DNA of 35,922 nucleotides, from the NCBI GenBank assembly GCA_041691815.1, contig JBEPTZ010000037.1, positions 1 through 35,922 of the forward strand, given 5' to 3'. The stretch is from 70-18 sp041691815 (GTDB lineage Bacteria; Pseudomonadota; Alphaproteobacteria; Acetobacterales; Acetobacteraceae). The notes below the pieces were generated by a model. It was not told the origin of the DNA. It did no database searches and was given only the letters and a program-made list of their open reading frames with translations. This document shows, in pieces, positions 24,392 through 31,192 of the stretch; position 1 is the stretch's first letter; every line of letters begins with the position of its first letter. A program made the position numbers and the translations under genes.

Positions 24392-25786
24392 ATGGCGCAC
24401 GACATCCTCATCATCGACGACGAACCGGATATCCGCTTGCTGGTGGATGGCGTGCTGCGCGACGAGGGCTACGAGACCCGGCAGGCCGCCGACTCGCGGG
24501 GGGCGATCATGGCGTTTCGCGCCCGGCGGCCGTCGCTGGTGATCCTGGATGTGTGGCTGCAGGGCTCGGAGCTGGACGGGTTGGGGATTCTGCAGACCCT
24601 GCACAGCGAGGAGCCGCATGTGCCGGTGGTGATGATCTCCGGCCACGGCAACATCGAGACCGCGGTGACGGCGATCCAGCGTGGGGCTTACGACTTTCTG
24701 GAGAAGCCGTTCCAGTCGGACCGGCTGCTGCTGGTGGTGCGCCGGGCGCTGGAGGCCGCCGCATTGTCGCGCGAAAACGCCGAATTGCGGCTGCGCGCCG
24801 GCGCCGAGGCGCAACTGACCGGCGACAGCCCGGCGATCGGGTTGCTGCGTGGTGCGGTGGAGAAGGTGGCGCCGACCGGCTCGCGGGTGCTGGTGAGCGG
24901 GCCGGCCGGGGCGGGCAAGGAGGTGGTGGCGCGGATGATCCACGCCCATTCCCGCCGCGCCGACGGGCCGTTCATCGCGCTCAACTGTGCGACGCTGAAC
25001 CCGGCGCGCTTCGAGGAGGAGTTGTTCGGCGTCGAGGGTGGGCCAGACCCGCTGACCCAGCCACGGCGCGCCGGGGTGCTGGAGCGCGCGCATGGCGGCA
25101 CACTGCTGCTCGACGAGGTGTCGGACATGCCGCTCGAGACCCAGGGCAAGATCGTGCGCGCGTTGCAGGACCAGTCGTTCGAGCGGCTGGGCGGTTCGGC
25201 GCGGGTGAAGGTGGACGTGCGGGTGCTGGCGATCACCAACAAGGATTTGCAGGCCGAGATCGCCGCCGGCCGGTTCCGCGAGGATTTGTATTACCGGCTT
25301 GCCGTGGTGCCGCTGAAGGTGCCGGCGCTGCGCGAGCGGCGGGAGGACGTGCCGGCGCTCGCGCGGCTGTTCCTGGCCCGCTCGGCGGAGAATTCCGGCA
25401 TGCCGGGCCGCGAATTGTCGGCCGATGCGCTGGCGGCTCTGCAGAGCTACGACTGGCCGGGCAATGTGCGCCAGTTGCGCAACCTGATGGACTGGCTGCT
25501 GATCATGGCGCCTGGCAGCGCCCAGGACATGATCCGCGCTGAGATGCTGCCGCCGGAAATCGGGGCTTCGGCACCGGCGTTGTTCAACGCCGATCCGTCG
25601 GCGGACATCATGGGGCTGCCGCTGCGCGAGGCGCGCGACATGTTCGAGACGCAGTACCTGCAGGCGCAACTGCTGCGGTTCGGCGGCAATATCAGCCGCA
25701 CGGCGAATTTCGTGGGCATGGAGCGGAGCGCGCTGCATCGCAAGTTGAAGCAGCTTGGCGTTGGGGGGGATGAGAAGACAGGGTAG
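24392..25786 (+). CDS. ntrX: Response regulator NtrX
   Basis: This 464-aa partner of NtrY has a receiver domain with Asp53 (VILDVWLQGSELDG), an AAA+ domain with Walker A SGPAGAGKE and Walker B LLLDEVSDM, and a C-terminal Fis-type helix-turn-helix (ISRTANFVGMERSALHRKLKQLG). Where NtrC has GAFTGA, this protein has FGVEGGPDPLTQPRRAGV. The sigma-54-contact loop is therefore absent, as in other NtrX proteins, and it probably does not open sigma-54 promoters. ATG 24392 has GGAG 7 nt upstream and lies 36 nt after ntrY. Repeat R5 starts 3 nt after the stop. The trkA, hfq or hflX genes often found next are not here. Confidence 0.95.
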   Translation: MAHDILIIDDEPDIRLLVDGVLRDEGYETRQAADSRGAIMAFRARRPSLVILDVWLQGSELDGLGILQTLHSEEPHVPVVMISGHGNIETAVTAIQRGAYDFLEKPFQSDRLLLVVRRALEAAALSRENAELRLRAGAEAQLTGDSPAIGLLRGAVEKVAPTGSRVLVSGPAGAGKEVVARMIHAHSRRADGPFIALNCATLNPARFEEELFGVEGGPDPLTQPRRAGVLERAHGGTLLLDEVSDMPLETQGKIVRALQDQSFERLGGSARVKVDVRVLAITNKDLQAEIAAGRFREDLYYRLAVVPLKVPALRERREDVPALARLFLARSAENSGMPGRELSADALAALQSYDWPGNVRQLRNLMDWLLIMAPGSAQDMIRAEMLPPEIGASAPALFNADPSADIMGLPLREARDMFETQYLQAQLLRFGGNISRTANFVGMERSALHRKLKQLGVGGDEKTG

Positions 25787-25789
25787 GTT

Positions 25790-25911
25790 TTCTTTTTTGA
25801 AAAAAAGAAGCAAAAAACTTCTATCCGCCTTGCAACAGTTGAGGGTGGAGACGCCGGAGTCTCCAAAATGGATGAAAAGTTTTTTTTCTTCTTTTTGTTC
25901 AGAAAAAGAAG
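25790..25911 (+). repeat. Dispersed structured intergenic element, copy R5 (ntrX/DUF815 ATPase, convergent)
   Basis: This full-length 122-bp copy has diverged. The left hairpin (25790-25809) has lost its outer GTTC/GAAC pair (GAAGC replaces GAACC). The right hairpin (25888-25911) carries one mismatch (TTCAGAAAAAG instead of TTCACAAAAAG). The central block GGAGACGCCGGAGTCTCC keeps the stem. It starts 3 nt after the ntrX stop and ends 5 nt before the stop of the convergent ATPase gene. Confidence 0.9.
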
Positions 25912-25916
25912 ATTCT

Positions 25917-26768
25917 TCACTGCCTCCCGGCGAGATCCTGGATGAACTGCCACGCCACCCGCCCCGAGCGTCCGCCGCGTGTCACTGACCATTCCACCGC
26001 CGCGGCGTGCAGTGCCTCGGTGCTGATATCGAGATTCATCGCGCCGGCGTAGCCTTCGATCATCGCGAAGAACACGTCCTGGTCGCAGTTGTGGAAGCCG
26101 ATCCACAGGCCGAAGCGGTCGGAGAGGGAGACTTTCTCCTCGGTGGATTCGGAAGGATTGATGGCGGTCGAGCGTTCGTTCTCGATCATGTCGCGCGGCA
26201 TCAGGTGGCGGCGGTTGGAGGTGGCGTAGAACAGCACGTTGTCCGGCCGACCCTCGATGCCGCCGTCGAGCACCGATTTCAGCGCCTTGTAGTCGGCGTC
26301 CTGTTTTTCGAAGCTGAGGTCGTCGCAGAAGATCAGGCAGCGGCGGGATTCCGGGCGCAGCAGGCGCAGCAGCTCGGGCAGGGTGGCGATGTCCTCGCGG
26401 TGGATTTCGATCAGCGCCAGGCTGCCGGGGGCCTCGGCGTTGGCCTGGGCGTGCGCGGCCTTGACCAGCGAGGATTTGCCCATGCCGCGGGCGCCCCACA
26501 GCATGGCGTTGTTGGCGGGGCGGCCGCGGGCGAAGCGCAGCGTGTTGTCCAGCACGATCGCCTTCTGCCGCTCGACGCCCTTCAGCAGCGAGATATCCAC
26601 CCGCGAGACGCTGGCCACCGGCGCCAGGTGGGCGGCGACCTGCTGGCTGCGCGGCTGCCAGATGAAGGCGTCGGCGGCGGCGAGGTCCACCGGGGCAGCC
26701 GGCGGCGGTGCCAGGCGCTCCAGCGCTTCGGCAATTCGGGTGACGGTGGCGAGCAGGGCCTGGTCCAT
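25917..26768 (-). CDS. DUF815 AAA+ ATPase
   Basis: This 283-aa ATPase is widespread in alphaproteobacteria and of unestablished function. It has Walker A GARGMGKS (92-99), a Walker B-like CLIFCDDLSF, and the DUF815 hallmarks SVLDGGIEGRPDNVLFYATSNRRHL and ENERSTAINPSESTEEKVSLSDRFGLW. No membrane segments. Met 26768 starts MDQALLATVTRIAEAL, as in relatives; the SD sequence is weak (GAAAGAA). It is divergent from yajC, its usual neighbour. Confidence 0.9.
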   Translation of the reverse strand: MDQALLATVTRIAEALERLAPPPAAPVDLAAADAFIWQPRSQQVAAHLAPVASVSRVDISLLKGVERQKAIVLDNTLRFARGRPANNAMLWGARGMGKSSLVKAAHAQANAEAPGSLALIEIHREDIATLPELLRLLRPESRRCLIFCDDLSFEKQDADYKALKSVLDGGIEGRPDNVLFYATSNRRHLMPRDMIENERSTAINPSESTEEKVSLSDRFGLWIGFHNCDQDVFFAMIEGYAGAMNLDISTEALHAAAVEWSVTRGGRSGRVAWQFIQDLAGRQ

Positions 26769-26802
26769 GGGGCGGTTCTTTCGTCATGGCATGCGTCGAA
26801 GC

Positions 26803-26830
26803 TTGACGTGCGGGGGGCGGAAACTATGGT
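26803..26830 (+). promoter_or_regulatory. Candidate yajC promoter
   Basis: TTGACG (26803-26808) and TATGGT (26825-26830) are spaced by 16 nt. The predicted transcript starts about 50 nt before the yajC ATG, and an AGGAAAG ribosome site lies between. The interval to the divergent DUF815 gene is 120 nt. Confidence 0.5.
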
Positions 26831-26888
26831 CCCGGCCGATCTATCGCAAGTCGGCTCATCGCAGGCGGCGCTACAGGAAAGACCCAGA

Positions 26889-27224
26889 ATGCTCATCTCA
26901 CCCGCCTACGCGCAGGACATGTCCGGCATCATCGCCAACGCCGGGCAGTTCCTGCCGATCGTGCTGATCTTCGGCGTGTTCTACTTCCTGCTGATCCGGC
27001 CGCAGCAGCAGAACCAGAAGACGCTGAAAAAACGGCTGGCCGACCTGAAGCGCGGCGACCGGATCGTCACCGCCGGCGGCATCGTCGGCGTGGTACAGAA
27101 GACCAAGGAGGGCTCGAACGAGCTCGATGTCGAGATCGCGCCGAATGTGCGGGTGGTGGTGTTGCGCGAGACGGTGACCGCGGTGCTGACGCCGAAAGCG
27201 GCGAACGACGCCAAGGCCAAGTAG
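26889..27224 (+). CDS. yajC: Preprotein translocase accessory subunit YajC
   Basis: This small inner-membrane protein associates with SecDF. It has 111 aa, one N-terminal membrane helix (FLPIVLIFGVFYFLLIRPQQQ) followed by the family block KKRLADLKRGDRIVTAGGIVGVV, and an Ala/Lys tail. A short N-terminal MLISPAYAQ segment precedes the helix, as in other alphaproteobacterial YajC proteins. ATG 26889 has AGGAAAG upstream. In most relatives secD and secF follow in the same operon; here a GC-rich terminator and convergent sodB follow instead. Confidence 0.96.
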   Translation: MLISPAYAQDMSGIIANAGQFLPIVLIFGVFYFLLIRPQQQNQKTLKKRLADLKRGDRIVTAGGIVGVVQKTKEGSNELDVEIAPNVRVVVLRETVTAVLTPKAANDAKAK

Positions 27225-27248
27225 GCGAGGCGCCGCGAAGGCGAGAAA

Positions 27249-27279
27249 AAGGGCCGGGGGATCGCTCCCCCGGCCCCTT
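27249..27279. terminator. Bidirectional intrinsic terminator between yajC and sodB
   Basis: An 11-bp GC-rich stem, GGGCCGGGGGA (27249-27259) with TCCCCCGGCCC (27264-27274), has a TCGC loop. It is followed by CTTTT on the plus strand and by a T-run on the minus strand (AAAAA at 27244-27248). It lies 24 nt after yajC and 12 nt beyond the sodB stop. It is the only classical terminator between a convergent pair in the window. Confidence 0.85.
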
Positions 27280-27291
27280 TTGTTGAGCCGC

Positions 27292-27891
27292 TCAGAGCTG
27301 GGCGGCGGCGTATTCGTAGTTGGCCAGCTTGTCGAGGAAGTTGGTCACGTAGTCCGGCCGGCGGTTGCGGAAGTCCAGGTAGTAGGCGTGCTCCCACACA
27401 TCGAGGCCGAGCAGAACCTTGCCCTCGCCGGTGGCCAGCGGGTTGGAGCCGTTCGGGGTCTTGGTGCACTTGAGCTTGCCGTCGCTGCCCTGCACCAGCC
27501 AGGCCCAGCCGGAGCCGAACTGGGTGGTGGCGGCGGTCTTGAAGGCGTCCTTGAACGCCTGCACGCTGCCGAAATCGGCGGTGATCTTGCTTTCCAGCTT
27601 GCCGGGGATGCCGCCGCCGGTGGGCGACATCGCCTGCCAGAAGATGGTGTGGTTCCAATGCTGGCCGGCATTGTTGAACACGCCGGCCAGGCTGGCGTCG
27701 CCATGCGACAGCTTGACGATCTCGTCGAGCGACTTGCCGGCCAGGGCGGCGTTCTTCTCGACGAAGCCGTTCAGCGCCGTGACATAGGCCTGGTGGTGCT
27801 TGCCGTGATGCAGCTCCAGCGTCTCCTGGCACATGCCGCGCCCGGCCAGCGCCGTGGCCGAATAGGGGAGGGAGGGGAGTTCAAAGGCCAT
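27292..27891 (-). CDS. sodB: Superoxide dismutase, Fe type
   Basis: This cytosolic enzyme dismutates superoxide. The 199-aa protein aligns closely with E. coli SodB: MAFELPSLPY start, ligands His28 (LELHHGKHH), His81 (QHWNHTIFW), and the Asp and His of DVWEHAYYLDF. Gln77 just before the second ligand, with GQH in place of the Mn-type Gly-x-His, supports iron as the metal. ATG 27891 has GGAGAA 8 nt upstream. It occupies the place where secD-secF would be expected between yajC and the NDUFAF6-like gene. Confidence 0.96.
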   Translation of the reverse strand: MAFELPSLPYSATALAGRGMCQETLELHHGKHHQAYVTALNGFVEKNAALAGKSLDEIVKLSHGDASLAGVFNNAGQHWNHTIFWQAMSPTGGGIPGKLESKITADFGSVQAFKDAFKTAATTQFGSGWAWLVQGSDGKLKCTKTPNGSNPLATGEGKVLLGLDVWEHAYYLDFRNRRPDYVTNFLDKLANYEYAAAQL

Positions 27892-28029
27892 GATCGCATT
27901 CTCCAGGCTGGTTGGGTAAATCCGTTGCGGGGGTCCGCAGCACCCCACTGAGGTATGGCCGCGCCCCCTCCGCGTCAACCTCGCGGGCTGGACCTTGCGC
28001 GGTGGCGGGAATGGCGGCAAGTGCGGGGC

Positions 28030-28821
28030 ATGGCCGCACCCCTGTTGTCGCCGGTGGCCGAACTGGTCCGCCGCAACGATCCCGACCGGTTTCTCACCGC
28101 GCTGTTTGCACCGCCGGACCGGCGCGAGGTGTTGTTCATACTGTATGCCTTCAACCACGAACTGGCGCGGGCGCGCGAGGTGGTGAGCCAGCCGACGCTG
28201 GGGCTGATCCGCCTGCAATGGTGGCGCGAGGTGGTGGAGGGAACGCCGAAGCAGCACGAAGTGGCCAGCCCGCTCACCGAGGCGTTGCAGGCCGGATTGC
28301 TGCCGCGCGAGGCGCTGCTGACGATGATCGCCGGGCGCGAGGCCGAGGCGGAGGACGCGCCGCCGACGATCGATGCCTGGCTCGGCTATCTCGAGTCCAC
28401 CGCCGGTGCGCTGGCTGAGGCGGCCGGCTTCGCGCTGCTTGGAGCGGTGGCGCCGGCGGCCAGGCTGCGCGGCCTGGGCACCGCCTATGGCGTGGCCGGG
28501 CTGTTGCGCAGCGTGGCGGTGCTGGCGCGGCAGGGGCGCTGCCTGCTGCCGGAGGCGGTGCTGGCGGCGCATGGCACCAGCAGCTACGCGGTGACCACCG
28601 GGCGGGATGCGGCGGCGGTGCATGCCGCGATCAGCGAATTGGCGCAGACCGGCCGCGCCCTGCTGCGTAGCCATGCCGGCTTCCTGCCGCGCCCGGTGCT
28701 GGCGGCGGCCTTGCCGGCGGTGCTGGCGCGCCGCGACCTGCGCCACCCCGGCGAGATGGCTCCGCGCGGCCTGGGCGATCGGCTGGCGGTGCTGGCGGCA
28801 GTGGCAATCGGGAGGGTCTGA
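28030..28821 (+). CDS. Squalene/phytoene-synthase-family protein, NDUFAF6-like
   Basis: This 263-aa helical protein has the isoprenoid-synthase fold pattern LFILYAFNHELARAREVV, LGLIRLQWWREVVEG and GLLRSVAVLARQGRCLLP. Both aspartate-rich motifs needed for prenyl-diphosphate catalysis are missing: no DxxxD at NHELARARE and no DVxED at SVAVL. It therefore resembles the non-enzymatic NDUFAF6 (complex I assembly) branch rather than a carotenoid or squalene synthase. Start 28030 fits homologues (SPVAELVRRNDPDRFLTALFAP); an in-frame ATG at 27955 would add 25 residues. In relatives this gene lies near secDF. The NUDIX gene follows one base after the stop. Confidence 0.75.
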   Translation: MAAPLLSPVAELVRRNDPDRFLTALFAPPDRREVLFILYAFNHELARAREVVSQPTLGLIRLQWWREVVEGTPKQHEVASPLTEALQAGLLPREALLTMIAGREAEAEDAPPTIDAWLGYLESTAGALAEAAGFALLGAVAPAARLRGLGTAYGVAGLLRSVAVLARQGRCLLPEAVLAAHGTSSYAVTTGRDAAAVHAAISELAQTGRALLRSHAGFLPRPVLAAALPAVLARRDLRHPGEMAPRGLGDRLAVLAAVAIGRV

Positions 28822-28822
28822 G

Positions 28823-29226
28823 ATGCCCGATTACGCCTGCGCCATCCTGCTGCAACACGGCAGCATCCTGCTTGGCCTGCGGGCGCCGCATCGCCGCGCC
28901 TGTGCCGGCAGATGGGACATGATCGGCGGCAAGGTCGAAACCGGCGAGGCGGTCGAAATGCCCTGGCGCGCGAACTCGGCGAGGAACTCGGCGTGGTGCC
29001 GACCGAATGGACGCGGCTGGCCACCCTGCACGACAACAGCCCGGCGGCGCGCGGCGACGGCCATTACCACATGTTCCTGGTGACCGGCTGGACCGGCGGC
29101 GCGCCGCGCATGCGCAACGATGAGCATACCCGGCTTGGCTGGTTCGCCATCGCCGAGGCCTGCGCGCTCGCCGATCTCGCTTTGCCGGCCTATCGGCAGA
29201 TGTTTCGCGCCATTCACCCGGGCTGA
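28823..29226 (+). pseudogene. NUDIX hydrolase interrupted by a one-base frameshift
   Basis: The frame from ATG 28823 (GGGAGGG ribosome site) encodes MPDYACAILLQHGSILLGLR...WDMIGGKVETGEAVE and then loses homology. The next frame continues ALARELGEELGVVPTEWTRLATLHD to TGA 29226. Adding one A to the AAA run at 28956-28958 restores the exact Nudix box G-x5-E-x7-R-E-x2-E-E-x-G, with all catalytic acids. The intact product would be about 134 aa and would hydrolyse a nucleoside-diphosphate derivative. As written it is inactive: a real pseudogene, or a sequencing error in a short homopolymer. The 3' end overlaps the convergent PNPOx gene by 13 nt. Confidence 0.85.
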
Positions 29227-30131
29227 CCGGCCCAGCTTCCGGTGCCCAGCGTGGTCGGCGCCGGGTTGGCGGCAGACCAGCGGCGCGGAATGGCCGCCCG
29301 GCGGCGCCAGGCGCGGGTGATGTCGACATGCCAGAGCCGCTCGGCGCCCTGGAAGCCGTCGGTCCGGTTCCAGTCGATCGCTACCCGGCCACTGACATGC
29401 AGCAGATCGCCGGTGGCAAAGTCCGGGAACAGCAGCGCCGCGCGCGGGTCCACCAGCAGGTTGCCGAGGGTGTTGAAATAGCGGTTGCCGGCGAAGTCCG
29501 GGATGGTCAGCCGGTTGCCTTGCAGGCGCACGAAGCCGGGGCAGCCGCCGCGATGCGAGATATCGACACCCTGCGGCGCGGTGGAGGCGACGAAGAAGGT
29601 ATCGGCAGCGGCGATCTGGGCGCGCGCGGCGGCATCCAGCGCGGCCAGAGGTTCCAGCGGGCCGGTGGCGCCGGGCATCGGCTCGCTGGTGCGCTGCTGG
29701 ATGTATTGCGGGCAGTTGCCGAAGCTTTCCGCCACCTGCAGCACGATGCCGCCCTGCGTCAGTGCTGCGACCTGACCGTTGGCGCGGTTGCGGCGGCGGG
29801 TGGCGAAGTCGATCCCCAGCACCGCCATCGCCGCACCGGGATGCAGCGCGGCGGCGAACGGGTCGTCGGCGGCAGGGCGGGCGTCGATCGCCAGCGTGGT
29901 CTGGTCCGGGCTGGCGATGAAGCCGGGCGGGCCGGCCAGCAGGGTGGCGACCGGGCCGTGCTCGTCCAGCAGCGCGGCCGGCAGGTAGGACAGGCCGGCG
30001 AAGAACTGCCGATGCTGGGCCGGCATGTAGGGTCGGATCGCGGCGCCGTGCCGCTCCGCCCCGGCGCGCCGCTGTGCCGCGTGCTCTCCGGGGTGGAATG
30101 GATCGGCGAGCAGGGTATCGGGTGCGGGCAT
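29214..30131 (-). CDS. Pyridoxamine 5'-phosphate oxidase-family flavoprotein
   Basis: The 305-aa protein has the long two-part PNPOx-like (FMN split-barrel) layout. An N-terminal half (FHPGEHAAQRRAGAERHGA...HRQFFAGLSYLPAALLDEHG) is followed by GIDFATRRRNRANG, a segment characteristic of this subfamily. The C-terminal half contains DTFFVASTA, DISHRGGCPGFV, FAGNRYFNTLGNLLVDPRAALLFPDF and LHVSGRV. It is probably an FMN- or F420-type oxidoreductase of unknown substrate. Met 30131 has a perfect AGGAGG site 6 nt upstream, so the longer frame to 30203 is rejected. It is divergent from a LysR regulator that may control it. Confidence 0.82.
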   Translation of the reverse strand: MPAPDTLLADPFHPGEHAAQRRAGAERHGAAIRPYMPAQHRQFFAGLSYLPAALLDEHGPVATLLAGPPGFIASPDQTTLAIDARPAADDPFAAALHPGAAMAVLGIDFATRRRNRANGQVAALTQGGIVLQVAESFGNCPQYIQQRTSEPMPGATGPLEPLAALDAAARAQIAAADTFFVASTAPQGVDISHRGGCPGFVRLQGNRLTIPDFAGNRYFNTLGNLLVDPRAALLFPDFATGDLLHVSGRVAIDWNRTDGFQGAERLWHVDITRAWRRRAAIPRRWSAANPAPTTLGTGSWAGQPG

Positions 30132-30142
30132 GCTGGGCCTCC

Positions 30143-30203
30143 TGTTGCACCCACCAACATGGTTGTTGATCCGGTTGGCGAGAATGAGCAATGTATGCAA
30201 CAT
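30143..30203. promoter_or_regulatory. Candidate LysR operator dyads in divergent intergenic region
   Basis: Two short dyads lie between the PNPOx and LysR genes: TGTTG-N7-CAACA (30143-30159) and ATGT-N5-ACAT (30191-30203). The second contains a T-N11-A core (TGTATGCAACATA), the usual LysR-box shape. The interval is clearly more AT-rich than the neighbouring genes. The first dyad lies over the PNPOx ribosome-site side; the second lies 26 nt from the LysR start. Confidence 0.4.
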
Positions 30204-30229
30204 AACCTTTTATCTATTGGAACAATGCC

Positions 30230-31162
30230 GTGGATCGGCTGGACGAACTGGCGGTGTTTGTCGCGGTGCTGGAGGCGGGTGGCCTGGCGGCGGCGGCGCG
30301 CCGGCTGCACCGCTCGCCGCCGGCGGTGACCCGCATCCTGGCGGCGCTGGAGGCGCGGCTGGGGGTGCGGCTGGTGGAGCGGACGACGCGCCGGGTGGCG
30401 GCCACCGAGGCAGGGCGGGCACTGGCGAGCCAGGCGCGCGCCCTGCTGGCGCAGTATGGCGAGGTGGTGCAGCAGGCCAGCGACGCGCGCGGCGCGCTCA
30501 GCGGCACGCTGCGGGTGACTGCGCCGGTGGTGTTCGGCCGCCGGCATGTGGCGCCGCTGGTGGCGACCTTCCTCGCCGTCTATCCCGGCCTGCGGGTGGA
30601 GTTGCAACTGGCCGACCGCAGCCTCGACCTGTTGGAGGACGAACTGGACGTGGCGATCCGCATCGGCCCGCTCGATGAGTCCGGGCTGGTGGTGCGGCGG
30701 GTCGGGCAGGTCAGCCGCCAGCTGGTCGCCAGCCCGGCCTATCTGGCGCGGCGCGGCACCCCGGAGACGCCCGGCGCGCTGGCGGTGCATGAGCTGATCC
30801 AGGCCACCGGCCGCGGTGCGGCGCCGGAATGGCGGTTCCGCCAGGACGGCCGCATCCGCGCGGTGCGCGTGGTGGCGCGGCTGCTGGTCAACGACGTGGA
30901 GGCGACGCTGGCGGCAGCGCGCGCCGGCTATGGCATCACCAGCGTGCTGTCATATCAGGTGGCGGATGACCTGGCGGCCGGCCGGCTGGTGCGGCTGCTG
31001 CCCGGCTTCGAGCCGCCGGCGCTGCCGGTGCACCTGGTGGTGCCGAGCGTCCGGCTGATGCCGCTGCGGGTGCGCCGGTTTCTCGACCATGCCGCGGCGT
31101 CGCTGGCGGCATTGCCGGTGCTGCGGCCCATGACAGGTGACGGCGAGCGGGCTGGGCGGTAG
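30230..31162 (+). CDS. LysR-family transcriptional regulator
   Basis: The 310-aa regulator has an N-terminal winged helix-turn-helix (DELAVFVAVLEAGGLAAAARRLHRSPPAVTRILAALE, then RLVERTTRRVAATEAG). It also has a periplasmic-binding-protein-like effector domain (about 90-300; GTLRVTAPVVFGRRHVAPLVATFLAVYPGLRVEL and DVAIRIGPLDESGLVVRRVG). It starts with GTG 30230 because homology begins at DRLDELAVFV and no in-frame ATG precedes it. It belongs to the group with the RTTRRVAATEAG wing and could act as activator or repressor of the divergent PNPOx gene. Effector unknown. Confidence 0.92.
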   Translation: MDRLDELAVFVAVLEAGGLAAAARRLHRSPPAVTRILAALEARLGVRLVERTTRRVAATEAGRALASQARALLAQYGEVVQQASDARGALSGTLRVTAPVVFGRRHVAPLVATFLAVYPGLRVELQLADRSLDLLEDELDVAIRIGPLDESGLVVRRVGQVSRQLVASPAYLARRGTPETPGALAVHELIQATGRGAAPEWRFRQDGRIRAVRVVARLLVNDVEATLAAARAGYGITSVLSYQVADDLAAGRLVRLLPGFEPPALPVHLVVPSVRLMPLRVRRFLDHAAASLAALPVLRPMTGDGERAGR

Positions 31163-31192
31163 GCTGGCGGCCAGAACCGGGGAGGCACCGCC

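Noticed and set aside
24392..25786. NtrX as a second sigma-54 activator
   Set aside because: The GAFTGA loop is replaced by an unrelated sequence, as in other NtrX proteins, although the AAA+ fold is kept.
1871..25911. The A/T-rich repeats as CRISPR repeats or insertion-sequence ends
   Set aside because: Copies are single and kilobases apart, with no spacers between units and no transposase gene. Flanking target duplications are not evident.
28030..28821. Functional phytoene or squalene synthase
   Set aside because: Both aspartate-rich motifs required for catalysis are absent.
28940..28980. Programmed ribosomal frameshifting in the NUDIX gene
   Set aside because: There is no slippery heptamer or downstream structure of the known type, and NUDIX hydrolases are not known to use recoding. 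A one-base loss is simpler.
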